From NCBI GenBank assembly GCA_000226015.1, contig JH153107.1, forward strand, positions 2,633 through 25,302: a stretch of DNA of 22,670 nucleotides, written 5' to 3'. A program made the position numbers and the translations under genes. Within the stretch, counting starts at the first letter, position 1, and each line of letters starts with the position of its first letter. The DNA is from Mnemiopsis leidyi (Eukaryota > Ctenophora > Tentaculata > Lobata > Bolinopsidae). The notes under the pieces are model-generated. The model was not told the origin of the DNA, made no database searches, and was given only the letters and a program-made list of their open reading frames with translations. Below are positions 8,120-20,100 of the stretch, in pieces.

Positions 8120-11100
8120 GTAAGGACCAGGTAGAGGGGCAAATATCTGAGTTAACCCCGTAACGTTACCGTGTTTTATTTTCAAGTCCATTCAACTTAG
8201 TCACGTTATCAGTTGGAAATGAAGGTGCACGTAAGCAATAGGCTATGACGATTAGATATTGAGTTAAAATCAATCTGTCCGCTTTCCCAGCTAGAGAGGC
8301 AGATATCTGAATTAACCCCCAGTAAGAAAGCTTGGGTAGGGGAAGTTCTTGGGAAGTTCAGGGGAATTTTGGAGAGGGTTGGGAAGTGTGGTTTTCTAGG
8401 CGTTCTTACCTCTACAATTAGGAGGTTGGTTAGTCGGTACAACTTGTCCGTACAGACACGTAGCTGTGTTTCCTCCCAGGTTGGTGTATCCTCCAGGACA
8501 GTTGAGTGTCAGAGTTGTACCGTGTATAACCGGTAGTGCCGGTACCATCACAATGTTACTCCATGTTGAGTCTTGGGTAGTGCACTCTACTTCTGAAATG
8601 AAGTGTATTCTATCTAGGCCATAAAAACTAAAAAGTGCAGTTCGCTTCAAGATGAACAGGTCTTACTTGTAGCTTCGAATTTAATGTAAGGATATTCCTT
8701 TAAAAACTAAGAAACAAATATTATTGTGTAAACAACAATTAATAGTAACGTGTCCAGCGTTAAATTTACCCTCCTTTCCGATAACCACCATTTCGAACAC
8801 ATCGAACCCAAATTAACTTTCTCCAACTTGACGGTGTCTCCGTATCTACAGTCTAAGACAGGAGACAGATCAGATACTGCTCCCTCAGTACTGACTGTCA
8901 GGGTGTAGTAACTACAGTAGATACCCACACAGTCACTACAGCCGTTATTACTGCAGGTCCAAGTGAGGTGGGGACCAGTATCTAAGTGCCATATCACTTT
9001 CTGACATGCTGTAGATATATCATTTAACATAAACACTGTGATAGGGTTCGCTAAGTCATTTTAGGTAATACGTAAATTTAGCTTGTCTTCTAATTTGGGA
9101 TTTATTTTTACATGAAGCTAGAATCACAAAAACTTGTAGATTTGAAGAATACGTTACACGTTACAAGCAAGGATGTAAAACCTGCCAAATCTGTACAAAC
9201 GTAACAAATTAAGACCAGCAAATTCAAGTTTTAACGGACCACTGACTTGTCAACGAGCCTCAGCAAATTTAAAACAACCGTACAAAAACTGATCTAAAGG
9301 GGGGGGGGTGTGGACTGTGGGTGTCTGCTGTAAAAGTGAGTTAAAAGAGAGATGAGGAAGTTAGGGTTGGACAGATCATAGTTTTCTGTACATATGCTCG
9401 ATCTGTTTTTAGTCTAGCTCGGATAACTGCTTTTGTGACCTTCACAATTCTTTAATGTTTGTTTAATGTTATTGATTGTTTGTTTAATGTAATTGATCTT
9501 GTCTGGGCTTACACCCCTCGCCTCGACCAGTCCTTACACCACTAACACTTCACCCACATAAATATCAGCAGACACGGCTGCATCTACACATCGTTTTAGA
9601 GAAATACTTAATACTTCGATAGTCTTCCCAGTCTGTTGAAATGAGGACCCCGGAAAATGACTCAAACTGTAACGAAAAAATTTTTTTTAAAGCAATTAAG
9701 CAGTGGGATTTCTGATTGTTATAGAGTTGGGTCGTGTCACATTGTCACAATTTTTTCCTAAGGGAGTGAGCCACTTGCATAGATATTATATATAAGTAGA
9801 GGACAACATCTGGGACCCTCAACAGCTATTAAAGTTGAGAAGCCCCTCGATACTCGATAGTCAGTCAGCTAGCAAGCTATTAAAGTGATGTTTTCCAAAT
9901 GACTACGCTTGATTCTTTGATTACAGAGAGTGTTGCTTCGTAAGGGATTGTCCCAATGTTACGTTATTTAATGTAAGGCAAATTAAAACGTAATACTTAT
10001 AAAGGAGACATTACCTAATATGTTATTATTGTCTTGTTTAGGTGGAGCACCATTACGGGATACCCCTCTCTACGACGAAAACTTGACTCCCACCATCCCG
10101 ATACAACCTCTAACCTCACAACCTCAAACCTCGGTAGCTCTAACCTCACAACCGCAACCTGCAGAACCTCAACCTGCAGAACCTGCTGACTCTCATTCTT
10201 CTAGTGAGACTTCCTCAGTGAGACCTGCTCTACCTCGCATCATCGCACCTCAATCCAGGTGTGTAGTTTTCTTCTCAAGCTAATTCCAGACAACATTCTT
10301 TGATCGAAATACAACCTTTTAATACTTTAACACCACTATTATACAAATAACTTGAGGTTCTCTAAAGATGATATTAATATGTATATGAGTTGAAGATTTC
10401 AAGAACCAAATAATGTAAGCTGTTTTATTTCGTTTCTCCTACCAAAACTAAGTAAAAACAACCTTTAGTCATCCACACGTAATATTGGATTATTTTCTGT
10501 TCATCAATTTTAATTTTAATTCTGTTACCCCAAAACCACATTTACATGTTACAGATCCCCCTATGCGATCGACAGCGTGAGTGCTGCTGCCCCCCTCACC
10601 GATACCACCCGCTCTGCGCACACAGCCCACCCCCGCAACTCGTTCACAGTCCTACGACAGTGCGCTGGTTCAACAGCGCGCACAACCCCAGAGTCTCGTG
10701 GAACACGACGGGGAGAACGGTCCACCGCCCTTACCGGGTTTGTTTTTTTCTTTTCTTTTTCTAAATACTATAATTAGGACTATAAAAACTATAATTAGGA
10801 CTATAAAAACTATAATTAGGACTATAAAAACTATAATTAGGACTATAAAAACTATAAAACTATAATTAGGACTATAAAAACTATAATTAGGACTATAAAA
10901 TCTATAATGAGGACTATAAAAACTATAATTAGGACTATAAAAACTGTAATAAAGACTAAGGTGTCGTAAATCTTGCCGCACCTGAAGTTTCCTGAATTTA
11001 ACCTTATATCAAACTGTGTGTGGTCTGTTGTTATGTCCTCCAATTTCAGGAAACCATCCTCTAAGAAACAACCGTCAATCGATAATAGGTGAGTATAGTA

Positions 11101-14100
11101 GTAAGTCCTAGCACTGGACGCTAGACTTTAACCTTCATTCGGGAAAATTTTGATTGCCAATATATATCTCATCTCGTATATAAGCGACAATCAGATGAAA
11201 TGGGCCCAATCACTTTGATTTCAAAGTTTTGTTTGAACAGTCAAGTAGGCAATTACTCCTTCAGAAATGATAGAGAGTGTACCTAAAGAGTTCAACATGG
11301 ACGACAGAGAGACGACTGAGGATTTGTACGAGACACCATACGAGATAAGCATGCTGAGGGTAAGTTGTGCATAATACTTGTATAATGTATAGTTGTGTAT
11401 ACTTGTATAATGTAGAGTTGTGTATACTTGTATAATGTAGAGTTGTGAATACTTGTATAATGTATAGGTGTGTAATCTTGTATAATGTATAGTTGTGCAT
11501 ACTTGTGTATTGTATAGTTGTGTATACTTGTATTATGTATAGTTTTATCTGTACTTGTATAATGTGTAGCTGTGTAAACTTATATAATGTATAGTTGTGT
11601 ATACTTGTATAATGTATAGTTGTGTATACTTGTATAGTCTGTATTTCATACTTGTATAGTCTGTATTTGTGTAAGTCTGTGTGGTTGAAAGGCGTGTATT
11701 GAGACTTGCAGAACATTAAACTTCTCCCTGATATATGAACTGTGTTGACTTACTCAATAAAGGTAGTGTAACTTCTGTTGATTTCATCACTGAACTGTTC
11801 ATATGTTCAGGAGGAGAAGAGGAAGCTGATGAGAAGTATGAGTGTAGACGAGAACCTTCTAAATAGTTCTACTGAAATTCTCCAGACTAATGTAAGTATA
11901 GTACTTGTATAGAACCAATCAGTCTGTTCATAGGATACTATAGACTTACATCTTATTGGTTTAATTTTTAACTCAGAAGTTTAACAATATACGTATTACG
12001 TAACTATATTAGTATATTCTATAGAGAAATTGATGCAGCAAACTTGACTAATCTATCTGGACATGTTATATAAAAGATTTACCAGAGATTCTCCTGAACT
12101 TCAGGGAGAAAACGAGCGAGACAACAGTTCAGCTACCCAGGACTCAGATCTGGAGTCCTCACTAGAACCTCTCTCTCTAGACGTTACTCAGAACATTCCA
12201 GAAGATGAGACCGAGCTGCCGCCAGGCGCCATTGTGTCGGGTCCTCTCTCTCGGTTTGAGCATCTGAACTTGGCTGAGTTTCCTGATGACAGTTTCGTGT
12301 TGGAGCTGACTGAGAGCAGAGAAATTTCTAGTTTTATAGCAGTGAGTTCCGTTATAATATACAGTAACACTAAGTTAGTAACTAAGCATCTCAACTCTAG
12401 AGTAGAGACTAGAGGGTAAGCCCAGGTTGGTTTTTTAGTTCTAGTCCCTTCTCACCTGGGAGTTACATTATCTGAGACAAGAGAAATAACCTAAGTTTTA
12501 CCCTCTTCTCGGAACACATAGAAAGCTGAGGACTGAATACTGACATAAGTTCACCCCAGCCAGGAAAAGAAAGCATGACAACTAAGCCGACAGATACTAG
12601 TCCAGGAGGACCTCTACTGGTTGACAAGTACGGTCAAGTTTACACGGACAAGATAACCAGTCTTATATCCGGGTAAGGAGATAAAACAAGATACCAGGTT
12701 AAGCATTTTCTAGGATTACTTAAGGTTCGCATCTCTTTGTTGTCAGCACTGCGAGCCGTCTCATAGCGAAGATGTGCCAGGCCTGGCCGACCTGCAACAG
12801 CCGGGGATCGAACCCCGGTCGGCTGCTTGGAAAACGATACTGTAACCATTGTATCAACCAGGCCGGTATCGACAATGTTACCTGGGGAGGAGCCGGTTAA
12901 AGTGTCAGTGTTACCTGACTTTGATCGTTCTGTAGACGAGTCTCTGTTGGAGTTAGAGAGTGAGGATGAGGATGACACCCCTGCTACAGCTAACATGTAA
13001 GTTTGTTTGTTTGTTTGTTTTTTTGTTTGTTTGTTTGTTTGTTTGTTTGTTTGTTTGTTTGTTTGTTTGTTTGTTTGTTTGTTTGTTTGTTTGTTTGTTT
13101 GTTTGTTTGTTTGTTTGTTTGTTTGTTTGTTTGTTTGTTTGTTTGTTTGTTTTTTGTTTGTTTTTTGTTTGTATTTTTTGTTTCCTCCTTTCTGCTTGAC
13201 TGTTTGAGTGTTTGGATCTGCCTCGAACCTTTAATCCCCCTATACGGCAGGTACGACAGCCAGCTAAACCTAGTCACATACAAGACAGCTGCTCCAGACA
13301 GTTTTAACTCCTCCTACTCAACAGAAACTCCACCCAACAACTCAACCGATAACACTCCTGTGGTAACTACCGTATATTTTGACATGGTTCCAAATAATCA
13401 AGACAATTAGAGATCGAAACTTTTCAACATAAATATTGACAGGTGACTCGCTCCGTCACCCAAAATTCCAAACTATTTTTGCTTCAACTGTACAACAATG
13501 AACGTTAACGTTTAACCCCCCCCCCTCCCCTGGCTTAACACTCCACCCCTGCAGGCACTACCACAGATCCAGGTCCCCATATCAGAAATGTACCCTGAAC
13601 AGACCGCTACTGTTACTGACAGTGTTTACGAAAACTTCGCCAATACCACCCAAAAACTAAGGTAGTCTACATTTTTAGATACCTGTACTTACCACTTTTA
13701 TCTGTTCGAGATCTCATTCAAATGAGATTTCCTCGTTCTGTATTTATCAATATTTAACCTAATGGTCAGCTATTAGACATGTTCACGTAGAAACTTTGCA
13801 GAACGAAAGTAATAAGAAGAGAGTCGAGTAAAAGATCCATCAGCAGAGGACCTAAAGTTTCACAATCACAGATATCTCTCGCTTCGGACGACTGGCTTGA
13901 GAGAGACACATACGAGAATATCAACGAGGTATTTTCGGGTCCGGGTGTTTTGTCCAAAAAATTATTAATCAATGCAATGATAAGCTAATGCACAGTGAAG
14001 ACTTGCAAATATATTTCAAATGATGATATCTGATTCAACAGGAAGGAGAAGAATTTGAGTTGAAACCAACTGATGTATTTTTGTGTGGACACGGACAGAA

Positions 14101-17100
14101 CGGGAATGGGGAAGTACGTTACTTTATTGTTAACATTTACATGTACTCCTGTATATAAGGGAGATATATCTTCCCGCCTCTTCATTTTTTCCCGCCACTA
14201 ATTAGTGATTAAATGTGCTATATGGTTTTATCAGCATTTCATAGTAGATAAGATATCCATAATACTACATTATTGCGTGATACGTCTTCAAGTGTGAAAG
14301 TTTAACGGCAGTACATCTTCCCTAAAACAATAGTTTTAGGAAAGATGTAATATATAGTAATTATATAGTAATATATAGTAATTTTGTAGTAATATATAGT
14401 AATATATAGTAATTATATAGTAATATATAGTAATATATAGTAATTATATAGTAATATATAGTAATTTTGTAGTAATATATAGTAATATATAGTAATTATA
14501 TAGTAATATATAGTAATTATATAGTAATATGTAGTAATTATATAGTAATACCCCACCCCGCCTACAAACAAGACATCACTAAACAGTGCACTTCAGATCG
14601 TAGTGCTTAGACTAGCGGAGCCAACACCCCATATAGCACTGGATATCCCCCTAAAAGGAAGTCAAGTACTGTGTTGTCACATGGTGCCTGGCCGAGAAAA
14701 TACCCTCTGGGTCGGGACTCAGGACGCAAGGTCGGGATCTAATTACTTGTTCTGATTATCTTGCTTGATGTAAAATGTGTGGGGTGAATAGGTAGATTAA
14801 TTTTTCTTTGTTGATTCCCCGTATTGCTGATGACAATTATGAAATTTTATCGTCTTTAACCTGTGCGACATCTGATGGAGGAATGAAATTCTCACGAAAG
14901 TTGATACGTCCGTGCGAGTAAATACGGTTAATCATTATCGGTTGTTAGAAAGTCACGTACCGAATTATAACTGTGTGTGATAATGCGATTCTGGTGTCTC
15001 CTAGCGTGGTCATTGCACAAATGCTGTCCTAGAGTTCGGGATTATTAGACGGAACGCGCGGTGCTCTGATAATGACACAAATGGATACAGTCCATCGGCG
15101 CGCGGCGTAATTTCGCATGTTTTCCACGTGTGTACCGTGTGTGTCCGTCTCATTTAATAATTAATCTTGTCATATTCCGTTCTTGCATAATATTCAAGTA
15201 CATAAGCATAATATTCCGTTCAATGTTAAGGTGTTTTGTGATGCCACATTTTCACGTACGCGCTATTCAAGTAACAATGAAGTTGTTTCAGATTGCTGGT
15301 CTATCAGATGTCAGATCCAAGCTCAACGTTGCTGGAGCGGGACATGGAGAAAGGTAACGCATTCCACAATTCCACATTTAATACTAGCTCTAAAATCGGA
15401 GTAAGCCAGTGTTTCCCAAACGCACTGCCATAACATATTCCACAATTAAACATCCAATGCTAGTATTAAAATCGGAGTAAGCCAGTGTTTCCCAAACACA
15501 CTGCCATCTCACGCCCCCTGCTAAATGCTCATCTGTTTATTTATTCTTTTTCTGTCTTGTTGGTATATCTCAGGACTCAGATATTTTACATGTGGAATGA
15601 CCGCGATAACTGTTATGCAAATCTTTTCGGACAAATTGAATGACATTAATAAACTATTTCATTAAACAGTTAACTCTCTTTTTCAGATCTAGGGAGTGCA
15701 GGCCCTGTCATCTGTATCTCTCATATCGAGGATTCTGTCTTCGTCGGGACTTCAGAGGGCTACATCCACGTGTTCACTAGAGACGGTGAGTTAATTGATT
15801 AGATTAGTAAGCTAGTAGTATAAACCACCCTATCCATGTACAAAAGTTAGTTCAGTTTCTTTCTGATTTTGTAAGCTCTGTAGTCTGTACTATACGCTAT
15901 TCTATTCACGATAGCACTCACTACTGTATTCGCCATTGAGTTTTAAATCGTTCCGTTTCTAGAATCTCATATAAGTGGAAGTGGTGGTAAGAATAATATG
16001 TTTTCCGTCACGTGTAACTCAGATCTTTCAATTTGATTCAACAAAATATCCTTAGTAGACTTTTGTGATTTGCTTTTGTGTGGATTGATTACTACCTTTC
16101 ATGTTCAACCTTATTAAAATGCACTGTTTTCTTTATGAAATGTGGAATAATTCCTTATTCCACGAAATGTTGACCTATTCCACTTGACTACCGCCAGCAT
16201 TATCACGTGACATATTACTATATAACACGTGACATGATCAACACAAGTCACAAACTTGACAGTGTCTGTAAACGAGTGGTGTGACAACGAGCCGCTATCC
16301 AAGAAACTCGGTAACAACTCGATCTGTACAATGCTGCCTATCGGGGGGCAGATGTGGTGCAGTTGCGGATCTCAGATATTTGTCATCTCCCCGGAAAACG
16401 TGACTGTTGAGGTGAGAGGTGTTGTTTTAACTAACTTCATATAACTTCAGTCACATTCCGCTTTTTTGTGTTCTGGTTATCCGTAGAACAATTAGTTTCC
16501 TTCTTATGAGACCTTTTTTGGGCAATCACTGATTAAGATTTATGGTTCTTTGACTCGAAATTTAAATTATTTTCTTAATTTTTAATTGTAATGGATCTGG
16601 TATCTTGATGTGATTTTTTACTTTTTCTGTCAAGGGTCAAATTATCATACATTAGAAAGATAAAGTCACGCGTCAGAAAGTCACGCGCTAGAAAGATTAA
16701 GTCACGCGTAAGAAAGATAATGTCACACGTAAGAAAGATAAAGTCACGCGTAATTAAGATAAAGTCACGTGTTAGAAAGATTAAGTCACGCGTTAGAAAG
16801 TCACGCGATAGATCAATAATGTCACCCGAGAACATCATATCTTATGAAAATAAGATTAACGAACTTAACGCGATTAAATTTCAGCACCTATTTTCGACAC
16901 ACAACAACACATCAGCCCAAGTGTACAAGATGGTGAACAGCGGAAGTGGCGTTTGGCTGGCAATACGGAACAGTCCGGTGATCAGACTGTTCCACGCTAA
17001 AACTGGGGAACATCTAGAGGACTATGACATCAGCACTGTTGTTCATCACCTGTTTACTGGTCGGTATTGGTAGCTGTTCATGTTGCAAGTTTAGTTTTGT

Positions 17101-20100
17101 ACCAGCCTTGTTTTGATTTGATGACTTCGATCGGATTTATTGTATTGAGTATGGAAGGCCCTCCATTAATTGTCAAGTTTAATCTAAATTGTAATTTGTC
17201 GTTATTCTACGGAGTGAGTGTCACTATTAGTGAAACTAACATCTTACTTTATTATTAGTGACACTAACATCTTACTTTATTATTAGTGACACTAACATCA
17301 TTCTCTATCTAGGTTCACACAACTCTTCTAGAAGAAGGAGAGCGGAGAATGTAAGAGTTACTGCACTTTTAGCGTCGTCCTCTACCGGGGCTCTGTGGAT
17401 AGGTGGGTACTGTCACGTGTTGCGTTACGTGTTGCATCACGTGTTGCATCACGTATTGCGCCACGCGTTGTATCACGTGTTGTGTGACGTGTTGTTTCAC
17501 GTGTTGTCCTACGTTTTGTAACGTGTTGTGTTACGCGAAGTTGCGACATCTTTCATCGCTTTATTTAATTTACATATTTTATGTACATTTACTCTGATTT
17601 AACATATTCACACAGCTGCTTATCAAATTTCTCATAAAATGTATGTAAATTCCTTAACTCCTTCCTACAGGAACATCGTCCGGTGTAATAGTGGTTGTTC
17701 CTATCGCTAAACCGCCCGTGGCTCCTAAAATCTGCGGCCCGCCCTTTCTCAGCTACATGGGTCACTACGATGGAGTCAGGTAAAGTTCATCAGCAGACCC
17801 GTTAAAAATCTCCAAAAGCTTTTTTGTGGTTCATGTTTATAAACATTGCAACATTACCTAGACTATTACAAAAAGTATATTATATATAATATGCTTTTTG
17901 CAAAAGTCTAGGGATTGTTGTCTGACTTTGTCCGACCCTCATTCGAATCCCGGAGAATAAAATGACGGGAGGGTGCGCGCTGCTGTACAAAGGGATTGTT
18001 GCACTTTCATTCTTTAGCCTGTAGACACTGCACCGGTCCCATATTTTATTTAAATCGGCGTGTTTATTTTCAAGACATGTCTAGAAATAAACAAAATTAA
18101 TTCGCTTCATTTTCAATTTCAAAAGCACTCTATTGTCAAAGATGCTGCTTTTTACATACTTTTTGGCCAACATAAAAGGTAGCAAAATATCAATTCTAAA
18201 ATATTTTATTGTCTCGCAGCACGCTCTACAATTCTTTCCAATACTCCTTCTCCACGTTGATTTCTATCTCCAGCTTGTATCCTGGTGCAGGGAAGTTGCT
18301 AGCGTCCCCCGACACGTAAATAGCGTAGTTTCCGTAGACGGGCCCACTGTTAAATCTCCAATCGTCACCATGGTCCGTTCCCTGCACCATGATGGGATTT
18401 GTGCGGAAGTTACAGCGCGGTATCGCACAGTCTTGTATGTTGGATATCTCATGACTCAAGAGCGGGTTCACCTCCCGCCCGTTCAGAGGGTCACACCCGA
18501 AATGGTTGCCAAGTCCGTGAGTGTTATCATCGTTATGGTGTCTGGGAGAGAGATTACCCCCTGTCAGGACTATTCTGTGACCGTTGTCTGTGTAGACCCA
18601 GTTAAAGGCCAGATCGCCTGCTACAGAGAACACCGTGTCATCTTCCAGATGTTGAGCGTGTGAGCTGTGAGCTGATGGTCTCTTGGAGTGGTCCTCCCTC
18701 CGTTACCACCCATCTTCCTGGGTTTATCTCTCTGAATCTGTCCAATAGAGATCTGTCGGGTCTCTTAAACCGGAACACTTTGACTGCATCCACCTCTCCG
18801 GCTTGGTGTCTAACTAGAGCGATGTAGTTTACTGGGTATCTCCACACTGCTCGGTTGAGGAAGTCTTTAGACAGTGCCTCCGCATACGTTCCTATGAACC
18901 TGTCGTCCACCCACCCGGTTGTATAGTCCATGATGTGACCGTCTGATGGGTTGAGGTTCATCCCCAAATGCCAGGTCGTTAATTTCTCCGTCGCACATAC
19001 TGCTCTTGTCGTCAGCGTCACAGCCACCAACAGAAGAATCTTCATATTTAGTAAGAGAATAGAGTTGTGTTGGCCTGGCCTTATACCTAGTGTGAAAAAA
19101 GGGGTGAGTCTAAGGGCAAGGCGGTCCGCTGTAGGACTGCTCATGGTTCAGGCGGGGCATACCTATCACTAACCTTGTAAGGTGCACCACACCACACAAA
19201 TTATAAGTACAACACGAGTCTTAACGAACACGTGGCCAAACTCACTATAAATCTGCTTATCAAATATATCAGATTGAAACGTATACTGTTCCTATAGCAA
19301 GAGCAGAAACATGATATTTATATTACATGTGATCAGCAATTATCGAAAGAACTACCTTAGTCCAAAAAATGACGAGATTTTAGAATACATTTTAGGTACG
19401 CAAAATTTTTGAGATTATACTTGGAGTATAAAAACACGTATCTCCGGGAAATAAGGGCGAATAGTTTATCTAGATAAAATTAAGAACAATATGACAGAAG
19501 ATCAAATAATCCCTCCTGGAAAAAGGTAACGTACCGCAAACTAACTTTTCCGGAACTACCTCCCAAAAGAGAGCAGGCCAGTCATACTGCAATGCAACGC
19601 AACGCGTTACACTGCCACTATACCGAAAATAGCCTTTCCACAGGCAATATCCTAGTGATAAATACACTGCGAACATAAAATGGAAAGTACTTGAAACATA
19701 GCTGGCCGCCCAACCGTTATTCACTAATTACACCATACAAAATCTGACAGGTGCTAAAGATAGTGATAAGGCGCTTGCCTCGTTAGCCTTCTCCAAAGTT
19801 TTCATTCGTTTTTTAATGACATGACGCCTGCTGGTCTCTGCTAATTCTATGGGGACAGCGAGAAAAATTGAATTTGTGAATTTAAAACTAATTTATGTAA
19901 AGGACGCGACGGCAACGTATTTGGGATTTTTTAAATTTCTCTGAAACGGAAAGGTTTTTCGTTCTACAACTTATGAAAAATGATACCTTCGCAGTGTCAT
20001 TCTTGTAGTTTCCTATCTAATGAGTGTATGTAATTGAATTTTATCTCCGGAAACATTTATTTCAGGTTCTTAATGCAAGCTCAGTCCCGAATACGAAAGT

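Noticed and set aside
10670..11043. Minus-strand repetitive hydrophobic frames (FIVLIIV repeats)
   Set aside because: Artefact of the 21-bp minisatellite, whose unit is a multiple of three.
12792..12864. Functional tRNA gene on the minus strand
   Set aside because: A- and B-box-like words and 73-nt length are right, but acceptor arms do not pair and no anticodon stem is convincing.
12960..13410. Long open frames rich in Cys/Val/Leu/Phe (+) and Lys/Gln/Thr/Asn (-)
   Set aside because: They are translations of the (GTTT)n microsatellite; only 13251-13362 in the + frame is a supported RhoGEF exon.
14313..14549. CRISPR-like or regulatory repeat array
   Set aside because: Units are contiguous AT-rich minisatellite without spacers; the context is a eukaryotic intron.
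17925..17965. tRNA T-arm-like ATTCGAATCCCGG
   Set aside because: No matching stem or A box within a tRNA length.
18133..18663. Plus-strand 176-residue open frame in intron 26
   Set aside because: Shadow of the minus-strand secreted-protein gene, which has a signal peptide, coherent composition and a poly(A) signal.
19046..19144. Longer N-terminus for the nested secreted protein from 19144
   Set aside because: It would start upstream of the TATA-like box and bury the signal peptide.
19755..19800. Second tRNA/SINE head (AGTGATAAGGCGCTTGCC)
   Set aside because: Only an A-box-like word; no B box or stems found.
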